Assembly (NCBI GenBank): GCA_902536455.1
Contig: CACAXN010000005.1
Span: forward strand, 1 to 64,000
DNA: 64,000 nt
Source: an uncultured Prochlorococcus sp.
GTDB taxonomy: Bacteria; Cyanobacteriota; Cyanobacteriia; PCC-6307; Cyanobiaceae
Direction of reading: 5' to 3'
Both the position numbers and the translations under genes were made by a program. The notes under the pieces were generated by a model. It saw only the letters and a list, made by a program, of their open reading frames with translations. It was not told the DNA's origin and ran no database searches. This document shows, one piece after another, positions 40,073 through 51,319 of this stretch (position 1 is the first letter of the stretch; each line of letters starts with the position of its first letter).

Positions 40073-41602
40073 ATGTTCAAAATAGAACAGTATCCATTCA
40101 AACATATTGTAGAGGACAATTTCCTAAAAAACGAAGATTTTGTGAAAATCAAAAATCGACTTCGTAAGTTAATAGACAATTCTAAATTTGAAAATAACAA
40201 AAGTGGTGTTATTTATAATCAAGCTAGAATTAGTTTCCCAGACAAAAAGGTTATAAGAGAATCATCAATATTGTCTAATAAAGAACTTCTTGATTTTTAT
40301 TCGCGATATGTCCCAAAGATGTTGAATCATTTGAAAATAATTTCGCCTAATAAGATTAATTTATTTGACACTTTTTCTTTTCAAGTAAGTAGAACTGATA
40401 AAAATATCACTTACCCTATACACGACGACTCATCGGAAAAGTTACTAAGCATAGTAATTTATCTAAGCCCACAGAATAACATTGGTACATATCTCTATCT
40501 TCCAAAATCGAATAAACCAGACAAATTAGTCGATTGGAGACCAAATAGATATCTTGCCTTCTCAAGAATAGAAGGCAAGACAAGACATTCATATCAAGGC
40601 AATAAATTAGAAAATAGATATACAATAATTTTGAATATTTTAACCTCAAAGAAAAATTATGCTCGCTGGATAGAACCAGGATATAAAGGTAAATTAGAAG
40701 CAACAAAAATATATTTAAAAGAAGTATGTTTTAAATTAAAGGAAATCTATTCATATATGATTTATAGTAAAAATTTAATCAATTCAACATCTAAGCACTT
40801 TTTACTAAGGAAATTAAACAAAAGAACTTCGTCAATAAATCGCAAGCATATAATAAATACACTTAATGATTTAAGAATAAATAAAAAAACTGATGAACTT
40901 AATTTTATAGGTTCAGGAAAATCTGCTTTGAAAGCTATTAATAAACTTGGAAATAATGATGTTATTATAGGTGGCAATTTTTCCTGCCTTCTCCCTATCT
41001 ATCACGACATTTACTTTACTGAATGGTGCGGAAAGCAGCATTATAAAATCCTTCCAAAAGTAAGAGAGATTTACTCTAAAAGATCAAAATTCATGAATCA
41101 CTTGATCATGAAAAATCTATCCAGTAAATTTAATTCTTTGCCATTAGATCAAAAATATTCACTGACTAGTAAATATCTTTATGAAGCTTCTATTCCAATT
41201 ATTTCAGAAAAGCAATTGCGTTTTTTTATTAAACAAAGTTTAAATAATAAAAATAAGTTTATTTGTCAGTCTTCTTCTTCAACAATAACTGCTATTTTTT
41301 TGGCTTATCTAGGTGGATTTAAAAAAATAAATCTATACGGAGTTGACTTTGGAGGAGGATATTTTTGGGATTCTGAAGAATTCAAAACAAACACATCTGA
41401 CATAATGATGATGCCAGATTCTCCCATAAGAGGATATAAATATGGATCAGTTAACCTTTATCCAAAACCCAAATCATCAATTCCTTCTAATCATGCAACT
41501 GAGTTAGCTATTATTCCTGTAAGCAAAATTATTGATACTTTAAAAGTGTATTTCAAAGATCATGGATTTGTAATTAACAATATTTCCCAGAAAAATAAAT
41601 AA
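40073..41602 (+). CDS. two-domain protein: N-terminal 2OG-Fe(II) oxygenase-like plus C-terminal GT42 sialyltransferase/DUF115-like
   Basis: N-term: YPIHDDSSEKLLSIVIYLSPQNNIGTYLYLP...TRHSYQGN...RYTIILNIL. C-term: LNFIGSGKSALKAINKLGNNDVIIGGN and SSSSTITAIFLAYLGGFKKINLYGVDFGG. Confidence 0.55.
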   Translation: MFKIEQYPFKHIVEDNFLKNEDFVKIKNRLRKLIDNSKFENNKSGVIYNQARISFPDKKVIRESSILSNKELLDFYSRYVPKMLNHLKIISPNKINLFDTFSFQVSRTDKNITYPIHDDSSEKLLSIVIYLSPQNNIGTYLYLPKSNKPDKLVDWRPNRYLAFSRIEGKTRHSYQGNKLENRYTIILNILTSKKNYARWIEPGYKGKLEATKIYLKEVCFKLKEIYSYMIYSKNLINSTSKHFLLRKLNKRTSSINRKHIINTLNDLRINKKTDELNFIGSGKSALKAINKLGNNDVIIGGNFSCLLPIYHDIYFTEWCGKQHYKILPKVREIYSKRSKFMNHLIMKNLSSKFNSLPLDQKYSLTSKYLYEASIPIISEKQLRFFIKQSLNNKNKFICQSSSSTITAIFLAYLGGFKKINLYGVDFGGGYFWDSEEFKTNTSDIMMMPDSPIRGYKYGSVNLYPKPKSSIPSNHATELAIIPVSKIIDTLKVYFKDHGFVINNISQKNK

Positions 41603-41643
41603 TTTTCATTATATTGATTAAAAGTTATTAAACTTTAAAATTT

Positions 41644-42261
41644 TTATAGTTTTCTCCAAACAGCTAAAAGTTTGCCTTGCAAAACAACTTCTTCAGGATT
41701 AAGAACAATTGGATCGTATGAAACATTAGCAGCTTCCAAGAAAACTTTTCCATTCCTTTTAAAAAAGTATTTCAAAGTTGTTCCCGAACCAGCTACCATC
41801 GCACTTACAATTGTTCCATTCCTTAGAGTGCATGAATCTTTAATTGGCTCCATCAAAACCATATCTCCATCTGCAATACATGCATCTATCATGGAATCTC
41901 CATTCACTGTAAGAGCAAAAACATTTTTCTTTTTTAAAACATCAGAAATATCTAAATTCTCCTGAACATCTGAATAAGTTTCAATTAAGCCACCAGCTGC
42001 GACTGAACCCATTATTGGGACCCCTTCTATAATTTGATCAACAATTTGCATAGTTCTAGCTTTGCCTTCTTGCCAAGATATATATCCTTTTTCTTGTAAG
42101 TGTTTTAAACGACTTTGAATTGGAGCGGGAGATTTAAGACCCATGGCTTTCATCATTTGCCTAATCGAAGGACTGTGTTGGAAGTCTCTCATGTAGTCCT
42201 TTATCCATGCATAAAGCTCATTTTGAGCATCCGTAAGATTATTGCCCTCAAAAGTTGCCAT
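41644..42261 (-). CDS. lexA: SOS repressor LexA (S24 peptidase)
   Basis: VAAGG cleavage-site-like, TVNGDSMIDACIADGD, TTLKYFF (Ser/Lys dyad). Confidence 0.95.
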   Translation of the reverse strand: MATFEGNNLTDAQNELYAWIKDYMRDFQHSPSIRQMMKAMGLKSPAPIQSRLKHLQEKGYISWQEGKARTMQIVDQIIEGVPIMGSVAAGGLIETYSDVQENLDISDVLKKKNVFALTVNGDSMIDACIADGDMVLMEPIKDSCTLRNGTIVSAMVAGSGTTLKYFFKRNGKVFLEAANVSYDPIVLNPEEVVLQGKLLAVWRKL

Positions 42262-42263
42262 AA

Positions 42264-42293
42264 AAACATTTGTACTCTAATACATTTGTACCT
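42264..42293 (-). promoter_or_regulatory. putative tandem LexA boxes upstream of lexA
   Basis: Two copies of acatttgtac (42266-42275, 42282-42291) 16 nt apart; minus strand GGTACAAATGTATT and AGTACAAATGTTTT resemble the cyanobacterial RGTACNNNDGTWCB LexA motif with one mismatch each. Confidence 0.65.
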
Positions 42294-42318
42294 ATTAAAA
42301 AGGTAAATAGCAATCTTT

Positions 42319-43248
42319 TCATGAAAGAAGGCATGAGAGGAGAGCTTGTTGAGCATGCAGCCTATTTTCTGCTTGTTTAAAAATTCTATTTTTTTTACTT
42401 TCAAATACTTCATCAGTTATCTCTTTAGATCTGTATGCTGGGAGACAATGAAGGACAATTGCATCTTTTTCAGCCTTGCTTACTAAATCATTATTAAGAG
42501 TAAATCCATTAAAATCTTTATCTTTCTCTGCCTTTTTATTTTCTTCCCCCATAGATGACCAAACATCTGTATAAAGAACGTTTGCACCTAAAACAGCTTG
42601 ATTAAGATCATTAGTAATTTTTAATAAATTTTTATTTTTATATATTTCGTAAGCTTTTTTAATAACCACTGAGTTAGGTTCATAGCCTCTAGGGCATGCA
42701 ATTCTAACTTCTACTCCTAGTAATGCTCCACATAAAATAAGTGAATTTGCGACATTATTACCATCACCTACAAATGTTAAAATAACATCTCTAAAATCAA
42801 GAAATTCCTCTTTGATTGTTAAAAAATCAGCTAAGGCCTGGCATGGATGTTCTAAATCTGTAAGCGCATTTATAACTGGCTTAGTAGACCATTTTGCATA
42901 TTCTTCCAAATCTGAATGATCAAACGTTCTAATTGCAATAATATCGCAATATCTACTCAGAACTCTTGCAGTATCTTTAATTAGCTCTCCTCTTCCTATT
43001 TGTGATGTTGTAGGATTAAGGTCAATAGTTGTTCCACCTAGTTTAGACATCGCAACTTGAAAACTAACTCTCGTACGTGTTGAAGACTTATCAAAAATTA
43101 AACCTAAAACTTTATTACCAAGATCAATATTTATTTTTTTGTTTTTAAAATCACTAGCAAGCTCTAAAATATGCAAAACTTCTTCAGTGGTTATATCCAA
43201 GCTTGATAGGAAATTTTTTTTAGCAAGCTTTTTGGGTTTTAGCATCAA
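42319..43248 (-). CDS. argF: ornithine carbamoyltransferase
   Basis: FDKSSTRTRVSFQVAMSKLGG, EHPCQALADFLTI, HCLPAYRSKEITD. Confidence 0.96.
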   Translation of the reverse strand: MMLKPKKLAKKNFLSSLDITTEEVLHILELASDFKNKKINIDLGNKVLGLIFDKSSTRTRVSFQVAMSKLGGTTIDLNPTTSQIGRGELIKDTARVLSRYCDIIAIRTFDHSDLEEYAKWSTKPVINALTDLEHPCQALADFLTIKEEFLDFRDVILTFVGDGNNVANSLILCGALLGVEVRIACPRGYEPNSVVIKKAYEIYKNKNLLKITNDLNQAVLGANVLYTDVWSSMGEENKKAEKDKDFNGFTLNNDLVSKAEKDAIVLHCLPAYRSKEITDEVFESKKNRIFKQAENRLHAQQALLSCLLS

Positions 43249-43273
43249 TATTTCTAGATAGATCTAGATTGTA

Positions 43274-45136
43274 CTATGCGGGCATCTTACTCTCTGCCAA
43301 GAGCGTTTTAAGATCTTCCCCTTCTATAACTTCTTCTTGAAGAATTTTTTGAGAAATAGATTCAAGAAGAGATAAATTATTCCTCAAAATATTAAGTGCA
43401 GTTTCATGAGCATCATCAACTAAATCTCTAACCTCTTTATCTATTGCTTGAGCAGTAGCATCACTAACAGATCTCCTAGGATTATTACCATTACCTAGGA
43501 ACTGGCCACCACCTTGTTTATCGTAAGCAAGCGGGCCAAGAATATCACTCATTCCGAATGTCCCAACCATTTGTTCAGCAATATCGGTTGCTCTTTGTAA
43601 GTCATTAGAAGCACCTGTAGTTATTTTGCCAAAAACTACTTCTTCAGCAGATCTTCCTCCAAGAAGTGTAGCTATTTGCCCTTTTAATTCTTCTTTTGAA
43701 TTTAAGAATCTTTCTTCAGTTGGCAATTGAAGAGTATAACCAAGTGCACTCATACCTCTTGGTACAATTGAAATCTTCGCAACTTTTGAACCTCCAGGCA
43801 TAAGATGACCAACAATTGCATGACCAACTTCATGGTAAGCGACAACTTTTTTCTCATCATCTTGAAGAACTCTACTCTTCTTCTCAAGTCCAGCAACTAC
43901 TCTTTCGATAGCTTCACTTAAATCTTGTTGTTCAACACTTTTTCTCTTAGCTCGGGCTGCTAGCAAAGCTGCTTCATTAACCATATTTGCCAAATCTGCG
44001 CCAGCGAATCCGCTTGTTGCTTGAGCAATAGAATCTAAATCTATCGATTCAGCAAGTTTAACTTTTTTTGTATATATTTCTAAAATTGTTTTTCTTCCAG
44101 ATAAATCAGGCCTATCAACTAAAACTTGCCTATCAAATCTGCCTGGCCTTAATAGAGCTGCATCAAGAACCTCTGGTTGGTTTGTAGCAGCAAGTACTAT
44201 TACTGGTTTATCTGCTGAAGCAAAACCATCCATCTCAGTAAGAAGTTGATTAAGAGTTTGTTCTCTCTCATCATTTCCACCAACAACTCCCATAGATCCC
44301 GAGCGACTTTTACCTATAGCATCCAACTCGTCTATAAAAATGATACATGGTGCTTTCTTTTTTGCTTGTTCAAATAAATCCCTTACCCTAGCTGCACCTG
44401 CACCTACAAAAAGTTCAACAAATTCAGAACCTGAAATTATGAAAAAAGGAACTTCCGCCTCGCCAGCAACAGCCTTGGAAAGCAGAGTTTTTCCTGTGCC
44501 AGGAGGTCCCACAAGAAGTACACCTTTGGGTATTCGAGCTCCAATATCAGTATATCTTTCCGGTTTCTTTAAAAAATCAACTATCTCCGTTAATTCATCT
44601 TTAGCTTCATCAACGCCAGCAACATCAGCAAATGTAACTTTTGATTCGTCGTCGGGGACATAAACTTTAGCTTTACTCTTAGTAAAACTTAGAGCTCCCT
44701 GGGCACCTCCGCCCCCCATACTTCTTCTAGCAAAGAACTGTAAAACAAGTATAAAAATCAAAGGAGGAACAACCCAGCTCAAAATTGTTGAAAAGAAATT
44801 AGGTTTCTTAGGAGGTGCAGCAGCAAATTCAACACCTTTACTCTCTAACCTTTGAGGAAGATCCATATCAAAAATTGGAGTAGTTGCTAAAACTGAGGGT
44901 GCCCCTTCTTCTGCACCATTTAACTCATATCTAATCTGTTCTTGTGTGATATATGCTCGTTTAACTTCTCCATCATTAACTTGGTCTATAAATAAAGAGT
45001 AAGGAACCCTAGGAATTTGCATATTTTGGTTTGGGAAAAGGCTACTAAATAAAAGTAATGCTCCAACTCCTATCAAAATAATATTTACAATTCCAAATTT
45101 TCTATTAGGTTGATTATCATCTTGTCTTATTGGCAT
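43274..45136 (-). CDS. ftsH: ATP-dependent zinc metalloprotease FtsH
   Basis: [21 protein letters not shown] of AAA domain, HEVGHAIVG; start placed at MPIRQDDNQ. Confidence 0.97.
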   Translation of the reverse strand: MPIRQDDNQPNRKFGIVNIILIGVGALLLFSSLFPNQNMQIPRVPYSLFIDQVNDGEVKRAYITQEQIRYELNGAEEGAPSVLATTPIFDMDLPQRLESKGVEFAAAPPKKPNFFSTILSWVVPPLIFILVLQFFARRSMGGGGAQGALSFTKSKAKVYVPDDESKVTFADVAGVDEAKDELTEIVDFLKKPERYTDIGARIPKGVLLVGPPGTGKTLLSKAVAGEAEVPFFIISGSEFVELFVGAGAARVRDLFEQAKKKAPCIIFIDELDAIGKSRSGSMGVVGGNDEREQTLNQLLTEMDGFASADKPVIVLAATNQPEVLDAALLRPGRFDRQVLVDRPDLSGRKTILEIYTKKVKLAESIDLDSIAQATSGFAGADLANMVNEAALLAARAKRKSVEQQDLSEAIERVVAGLEKKSRVLQDDEKKVVAYHEVGHAIVGHLMPGGSKVAKISIVPRGMSALGYTLQLPTEERFLNSKEELKGQIATLLGGRSAEEVVFGKITTGASNDLQRATDIAEQMVGTFGMSDILGPLAYDKQGGGQFLGNGNNPRRSVSDATAQAIDKEVRDLVDDAHETALNILRNNLSLLESISQKILQEEVIEGEDLKTLLAESKMPA

Positions 45137-45247
45137 GGTTATAAACATTTTGAACTTATTATAAACTAAACGAAGAGTTTCCGTATCTGTATTGTTTTTT
45201 TTGGGTGAGAACCGTACGGTACTTTGACCCATAAAATTTGTATTAAA

Positions 45248-46342
45248 TTAATTTTTAAATGAACTCTTAACGCATATATCATCGCCAATCAAACTAAAAT
45301 TAAAATCACTTAATTTGATAATTTCCTGCATTTCTTGAAATCCAAAATCACCAAAGGGATTCATACTATTTTCTCCCCCTAAGATTTTTGGAGCAATAAA
45401 AGTAATAATTTTTTGAATACAATTAGATTTGATTGCAGCGGTAGCCAAACTAGGGCCACATTCCCAAAGAACTTTATTACACCCTCTTTTAGCAAGTATT
45501 TTTGAAATCAACTCTGGATTATCCGATGATACCTTTTCAACGTCCACACATTTCGGAATTCTTGAAAGGTAACTTTCATTCGCTGTAGAAGAATCATAAA
45601 TAACTAAAGTTTTTGCCTTACTACAATCCCAAAGATTAGATTTTGAAGGTAGATCTAAACTTTTTGTAAAAACAACTCGCAAAGGCTCAGGATTTTTGGA
45701 ACCTCTAGTAGTCAAAAGTGGGTTATCTCTTCTTAATGTGTTTCCGCCAATGATTATTGCATCAAATTCTGCTCTAAAAGAATGAACTAATAACCTTGAT
45801 TTATCATTAGTAATCCATTTACTTTTCCCATTTTTTAAAGCTATTCTTCCATCTATACTCATTGCCCATTTAAGAACACCAAATGCCTTTTTAGTAGTAT
45901 GCCTATGAATGAAAGCCTTATTTAGATCTAAGGATTCTTTCTCACATAATCCTAAGTGAACTTGTATTCCAGCTTCTTTTAGAAGCTTAATACCTTTACC
46001 AGAGACTCTTTTATCAGGGTCTTCGATAGATACATATACCTTTTTTAACCCAGAGGATATCACCTTATCTACACATGGAGGTGTTTTACCTTGATGGCAA
46101 CAAGGTTCAAGATTCACATACATTGTTCCACCTTTAGCATCCTTTTTTAAATTATTAAAAGCCATTGCCTCTGCATGAGGCATCCCTGCCTTGAAATGAA
46201 ACCCTTCTGAAATAAGGCTTCCATTCTCATCAAGTATCACTGCTCCCACTCTAGGGTTAGGACTCGTTGTATTTTTGCCTAATGAAGCCAAAAAAATTGC
46301 TCGTTTCATCCATTTTGTGTGGCTTACATTTTTTCCAGACAT
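45248..46342 (-). CDS. ribD: bifunctional diaminohydroxyphosphoribosylaminopyrimidine deaminase/reductase
   Basis: PHAEAMAFNNL, LEPCCHQGKTPPC, reductase domain KWAMSIDGRIAL. Confidence 0.94.
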   Translation of the reverse strand: MSGKNVSHTKWMKRAIFLASLGKNTTSPNPRVGAVILDENGSLISEGFHFKAGMPHAEAMAFNNLKKDAKGGTMYVNLEPCCHQGKTPPCVDKVISSGLKKVYVSIEDPDKRVSGKGIKLLKEAGIQVHLGLCEKESLDLNKAFIHRHTTKKAFGVLKWAMSIDGRIALKNGKSKWITNDKSRLLVHSFRAEFDAIIIGGNTLRRDNPLLTTRGSKNPEPLRVVFTKSLDLPSKSNLWDCSKAKTLVIYDSSTANESYLSRIPKCVDVEKVSSDNPELISKILAKRGCNKVLWECGPSLATAAIKSNCIQKIITFIAPKILGGENSMNPFGDFGFQEMQEIIKLSDFNFSLIGDDICVKSSFKN

Positions 46343-46355
46343 CTCAAAATTAGGA

Positions 46356-46856
46356 TTAGTTTATTGATCTCCACTCTTTGACAACAAAGGGAGGAACTGG
46401 TAATTCAGAAAAAACTCCTGACAAAGATAATCTTAATGGTCTATTTTTATCTAAATTTTCAATCAACTCATCAAGATCAAATTCAGCAGCAGCTTGTCTT
46501 CCATCGTTTGCTAGCTCCTCATTAAGTAGTGTTTTATCATTTAAAAACCACTTTTTTCTCCCTGATTCAACCCTCAAATCGGTAGGATGATCAATCCTAA
46601 GATTTCCTGGATATCCTATTACTCTCAAAATCAATTTATTTTCAAATAAAGGCGATTTATAAGCTACTAATTGCCAAGTTTCAAAGTCTAAGTCCCTTAA
46701 GAACTCACTACTAGCATTTATTAATTCCCCATTTATTTCTGTCTCTGCAACCTCTGCAAATACTTTTAATGGGTTAAAAACAAATGCTAGTAGTAAAAGT
46801 AAAGGTAATATACCTTTTAAAAAGATATTTTTATTTGATTTTGTAATTTTCTTCAT
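46356..46856 (-). CDS. DUF3122-like hypothetical protein with signal peptide
   Basis: Hydrophobic N-terminus; PGNLRIDHPTDLRV. Confidence 0.55.
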   Translation of the reverse strand: MKKITKSNKNIFLKGILPLLLLLAFVFNPLKVFAEVAETEINGELINASSEFLRDLDFETWQLVAYKSPLFENKLILRVIGYPGNLRIDHPTDLRVESGRKKWFLNDKTLLNEELANDGRQAAAEFDLDELIENLDKNRPLRLSLSGVFSELPVPPFVVKEWRSIN

Positions 46857-47082
46857 TTTCAGAATCCATCAGGGCATCTAAAGTTACAGCTGTTCTTACA
46901 ATAGCTTGGTATCTTTTGATTATTTTACGATTTTTTTCAATCACTCGAGATAGATTCAAAGTGTCTTTTTCAGAATAGCTAGATGTTAAACCGCTAGAAT
47001 CTTCCTCGATAAACTCAAATTCAATATCTTTGTTAATGAGAGTTAACAATAAATCATGTAATCTCTTTCTCCTTTCAGACAA
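46831..47082 (-). CDS. conserved hypothetical protein
   Basis: 83-aa ORF, overlaps the next gene in a core cluster. Confidence 0.55.
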   Translation of the reverse strand: MSERRKRLHDLLLTLINKDIEFEFIEEDSSGLTSSYSEKDTLNLSRVIEKNRKIIKRYQAIVRTAVTLDALMDSENEENYKIK

Positions 47083-47162
47083 TTAATTTACTATGATGAC
47101 TTAATCAATAATAAGATAATTTAATAAAAGATTCAAACAGCTCAATTACTTTTCATTAAATA

Positions 47163-48440
47163 TTGATGACCGAAGTTATTAGAAAAATTCATGTAGTAGG
47201 TATTAATTCATATTTATTTGGAGATTTACTTCCCAAATTACAAGATTTATTTATAGCAACAGAAAATATCGCAGTTCCCTTTTCATATGTAGAAGAAATT
47301 AAATCATGGAGCGTGAATGGTTTAGAAAAACAAAAATCATTTTTTTCTAGCAATAGTAATAACGAACTTATTAACTGGCTTAGATCTCAAAAAACTGATG
47401 TTATTTTAATTACGAGAGGAGATCCACTTTGGTTTGGGATTGGAAGAATACTACTAGAAAATTTTTCCAAAGATGAATTAAGTTTCTACCCTTCAAATAC
47501 TTGTATTCAATTAGCATTTAGCAAGTTAAAAATCCCATGGCAAAATACTGTTAATGTAAGTATTCACGGGAGAGATTCTACTAAGTTATTTGAGGCTCTT
47601 AAAGGGAGGCCTTCAAGTTTGGCTATTATTACAGATTCAAATAACAAAAGTTTAGAAATAATCAAAAAAAACTTATCAGAATTAAATCTCATTGACTTCT
47701 ATGATTTTTGGCTCTGTGAAGAAATAGGCTTCGATAATGAAAAAATAAGAAAACTAAATCTTAAAGAGTCATTACCCTCTGATATATCAAGTTTGAATAT
47801 TGTTGTTCTTACAAAAACAATGGGAAATTACTCAAATAACAATATTCCTCTTTTTGGAATCAGTGACCATAATTTTAAAACTTTTGATGATAGACCAAAT
47901 TTATTAACCAAGAGGGAGGTTCGCATTCAAATCTTAGCTGATCTAGAGCTCCCTAAAAATGGTGTTATCTGGGATATAGGAGCAGGTTGTGGGTCAATTG
48001 GTTTGGAGGCATTAAAATTAAGGCCTAATTTAGATTTGTTTTGTATCGACAAAAGGATTGGCTCAAAAGCATTAATACTAGAAAACTCAAAAAGGCTTGG
48101 AGTTAAACCAAAATTTATTTTTGAAGAAGACATTAACAATACCTTGAATAAGAGAAATTTGAGTTCTTTTGAAAAACCTAATAGAGTCGTAATTGGAGGA
48201 TGTGATAAAAAAACTAAACTTCAAATTATTAATAGCCTTGATAAGGTTATGAGTATTGGAGATATTATCGTTATCCCAATAATTGAAATTCAAACCATAA
48301 AAGAATTGAAAGAGGAATTAGAAGATAAACACTTTAAAATAAATTTAAATTTAATTCAGACTTATAAAAGCTTAAGTATCTCTGAGGGAATAAGGTTAGA
48401 ACCAAATAATCCTGTTTTTTTATTAAAAGGAAAAAAATAA
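47163..48440 (+). CDS. cobL: precorrin-6Y C5,15-methyltransferase (CobL/CbiE-CbiT fusion)
   Basis: ITRGDPLWFGIGR; IWDIGAGCGSIGLEALKLRP. Confidence 0.92.
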   Translation: MMTEVIRKIHVVGINSYLFGDLLPKLQDLFIATENIAVPFSYVEEIKSWSVNGLEKQKSFFSSNSNNELINWLRSQKTDVILITRGDPLWFGIGRILLENFSKDELSFYPSNTCIQLAFSKLKIPWQNTVNVSIHGRDSTKLFEALKGRPSSLAIITDSNNKSLEIIKKNLSELNLIDFYDFWLCEEIGFDNEKIRKLNLKESLPSDISSLNIVVLTKTMGNYSNNNIPLFGISDHNFKTFDDRPNLLTKREVRIQILADLELPKNGVIWDIGAGCGSIGLEALKLRPNLDLFCIDKRIGSKALILENSKRLGVKPKFIFEEDINNTLNKRNLSSFEKPNRVVIGGCDKKTKLQIINSLDKVMSIGDIIVIPIIEIQTIKELKEELEDKHFKINLNLIQTYKSLSISEGIRLEPNNPVFLLKGKK

Positions 48441-48453
48441 ATTTTAATAATTA

Positions 48454-49362
48454 TTATTTGTTTGGTTTGGCCACGTGGGGCAAACCCCAACCTAGTTTAT
48501 TTCTTAGAACTTGGAAAAATTCATGATCTTCAAGTCTAATAAACTTTACTGAATGTTTACTCTTTCTAATTAAAACTCTATCTTCAGGCCAAACATAACA
48601 ACCAGCATTCCCATCAACAACCATCACTAATCTTTCAGGAGTTGCAGGGAACACAGTAACCGGCTCGGAATCATTAAAAACTAGTGCCCTTGATGCCAAT
48701 GAATGAGGAGCAATTGGAGTTAATTGCACTACTGGACAATCAGGTGTGATGACAGGTCCTCCTGCACTTAAAGAATATGCAGTAGATCCAGTTGGAGTAG
48801 ATAAAATTACTCCATCAGCTGAAATATCCACAGGAGCATGTCGCCCTATTGAAATCTCAAAATGACACATACTTGTTAAAGGTTCTCTATGAAGGGCCAT
48901 CTCATTAAGGCAAAGAGACTCCCATCTCCTTTGATCATTTCTCATCACACTAATAATAAAACAAGTTCTTTCTTCAATCTCCCAATTTCCATCGATGATT
49001 TTATCAATAGCTTCATCTAAATTAGATAAATAAGCTTCCGCTAGAAATCCTAAATGACCAGTATTTATTGTAAGAATTGGAATTTTAGCAGGTGCTGTTT
49101 GCCTCGCAGCAGAAAGTACAGTCCCATCTCCGCCAAGAACAATTGCAAATTCCATGGAGGAATCAAACCCCTCGGGCACACAATTCATATATCCCAAAGG
49201 ACGAACATGTTGATCGGGATTAGCGAATCCAACCATTCCACCAGAGCTGCTAACTCTTACAACCTCATAATTGGATTTTTCCAATTTTAGCTGCAAAGAA
49301 CTTGCAGTTTGCACAGCAAGTTCTTTTCCATCATTAACGATTAGTCCTGCTTTACGTACCAA
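48454..49362 (-). CDS. nadK: NAD(+) kinase
   Basis: [45 protein letters not shown]. Confidence 0.96.
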   Translation of the reverse strand: MVRKAGLIVNDGKELAVQTASSLQLKLEKSNYEVVRVSSSGGMVGFANPDQHVRPLGYMNCVPEGFDSSMEFAIVLGGDGTVLSAARQTAPAKIPILTINTGHLGFLAEAYLSNLDEAIDKIIDGNWEIEERTCFIISVMRNDQRRWESLCLNEMALHREPLTSMCHFEISIGRHAPVDISADGVILSTPTGSTAYSLSAGGPVITPDCPVVQLTPIAPHSLASRALVFNDSEPVTVFPATPERLVMVVDGNAGCYVWPEDRVLIRKSKHSVKFIRLEDHEFFQVLRNKLGWGLPHVAKPNK

Positions 49363-49433
49363 TCAAAAAATTAAAACTATAACTATCTTAGACTAATTTG
49401 TTTGACAATCCTAATTTAAAAATTCAATATTTT

Positions 49434-50441
49434 TTAGAACTGCTCTAAGAATCTTAGATCATTTGTATAAAATTTTCTGATGTCATCAATTTGATGTCTC
49501 ACCATACAAAATCTTTCAACTCCTAAACCGGCTGCAAAACCAGTCCATTTTTCAGAATCTATTCCTAATTTTTCTAAGACCTTAGGATCTACCATCCCGC
49601 AGCCCATTACTTCTAACCATTTACCTTTCCATTGAACGTCTACTTCTGCCGAAGGTTCGGTAAATGGAAAATAACTAGCCCTGAATCTTACGGGGATATC
49701 TCCAAAAAAAGTCTTTAAAAAAGTAAGAACCGTTCCTCTTAAGTGACTAAAATTAATATTTTGATCGATACATAAAACCTCAACCTGATTAAATACAGGA
49801 GAGTGAGTAGCATCTACAGCATCTCTCCTATACACTCTACCCGGAGCAATAATTCTTACTGGAGGAGGGTTATTTTCTAAGTATCTTATCTGAACCGGAG
49901 AAGTATGAGTCCTTAGAAGAAGACTTTCATCTAAGTAGAAAGTATCCTGCATATCTCTTGCAGGATGATTTTTAGGTATATTAAGCGACTCAAAATTATA
50001 AAAATCAGTTTCTATTTCAGGGCCACTCTCAACCGAGTACCCTAAACCACAAAAAATATCTATTATTTCATCTTGAGTTGAAATTAAAGGATGTTTACTT
50101 CCAGGGGGTGTTCCAACTGAAGGAATAGTTACATCAATTTTTTCGTTTTTAATTTGCTCATCTAAGGCTTCACTATTAAGTTGCTTTTTTCTCTTTGTTA
50201 TTAGATCTTGCAAATTTGTCTTTATTAAATTTGCCTTCTGACCAACAATTGGTCTATCACTAACAGATAATTGACCCATTGTTTTCAAAATAATTGACAA
50301 ATCACCTTTTTTTCCTATTAAGGAAACTCTCAGTTGATCGAGTTCTTCATCAGTATTAGCATTATCTATATTCTTTTTTGCTTTTTGGGAAAGATTATTT
50401 AGTTTTTCCTCAATTTGACTTAATGATTCAATTTGACTCAC
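49434..50441 (-). CDS. pheS: phenylalanine-tRNA ligase alpha subunit
   Basis: [42 protein letters not shown]. Confidence 0.97.
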   Translation of the reverse strand: MSQIESLSQIEEKLNNLSQKAKKNIDNANTDEELDQLRVSLIGKKGDLSIILKTMGQLSVSDRPIVGQKANLIKTNLQDLITKRKKQLNSEALDEQIKNEKIDVTIPSVGTPPGSKHPLISTQDEIIDIFCGLGYSVESGPEIETDFYNFESLNIPKNHPARDMQDTFYLDESLLLRTHTSPVQIRYLENNPPPVRIIAPGRVYRRDAVDATHSPVFNQVEVLCIDQNINFSHLRGTVLTFLKTFFGDIPVRFRASYFPFTEPSAEVDVQWKGKWLEVMGCGMVDPKVLEKLGIDSEKWTGFAAGLGVERFCMVRHQIDDIRKFYTNDLRFLEQF

Positions 50442-50509
50442 TGATATAGTAAAAATAAGTATTACTTTATTTTACTTAAATATCGTCCATAAATAAAACT
50501 TGTTGATTA

Positions 50510-51319
50510 ATGGAACCGTTAAATATATTAATTAGTAATGATGATGGTGTTTTTGCAGAAGGAATAAGGGCATTAGCAAAATCAGCGCAAAAAAGAGGAC
50601 ATAAGGTTACCGTAGTTTGTCCTGACCAAGAAAGATCAGCTACTGGCCATGGCCTTACTTTGCAATCTCCACTAAGAGTGGAAAGAGCTGACGAATTATT
50701 TGGGAGAGGTATCACAGCTTGGGGATGTTCGGGTACACCTGCTGATTGCGTCAAATTAGCACTTTCTGAGCTCTTGGATAATAAACCTGATCTAGTTCTT
50801 TCTGGAATAAATCACGGTCCAAATTTAGGGACAGATATTTTTTGTTCAGGCACTGTTGCAGCAGCAATGGAAGGCACTTTAGAAAATGTTCCTTCTATGG
50901 CAATAAGTGTTGCAAGTTTTAAATGGAAGAATTTTGAATTTGCCGGAGAAATTGCAATTAACATTGCTGAACAAGCAATTAAAGATAGTTGGCCACCTTC
51001 ACTTCTTTTAAATCTGAATATCCCCCCCTGCGAGAGAGATAAAATAAAGGAATTATCTTGGACAAGATTATCAATCCGGAAATATAAAAATCAATTTTCG
51101 AAAAGGGAGGACCCAAGGGGTGATGATTATTATTGGTTGGCAGGTGAGGTGGTTTTAGATCTTAAATCAAAAGGTTATGGTCCAAAGAATTGGCCCAGTG
51201 ACGTATCTCAAATACAAGAAAATAAAATATCGCTTACGCCAGTACAACCAGATTTATTTTGGAGAGGTAGTTTAGATTTATTACCTAAAATTAATAATTC
51301 ATTTGTAAAGCCTTCTTAA
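50510..51319 (+). CDS. surE: 5'/3'-nucleotidase SurE
   Basis: [45 protein letters not shown]. Confidence 0.97.
   Translation: MEPLNILISNDDGVFAEGIRALAKSAQKRGHKVTVVCPDQERSATGHGLTLQSPLRVERADELFGRGITAWGCSGTPADCVKLALSELLDNKPDLVLSGINHGPNLGTDIFCSGTVAAAMEGTLENVPSMAISVASFKWKNFEFAGEIAINIAEQAIKDSWPPSLLLNLNIPPCERDKIKELSWTRLSIRKYKNQFSKREDPRGDDYYWLAGEVVLDLKSKGYGPKNWPSDVSQIQENKISLTPVQPDLFWRGSLDLLPKINNSFVKPS

Noticed and set aside
40416-40706. 96-aa minus ORF inside 40073-41602
   Set aside because: Antisense of the oxygenase-like domain; hydrophobic artefact of an AT-rich complement.
45208-45224. LexA box at the ftsH palindrome
   Set aside because: AGTAC and GTTC half-sites are spaced two nt too far apart for the cyanobacterial LexA consensus.
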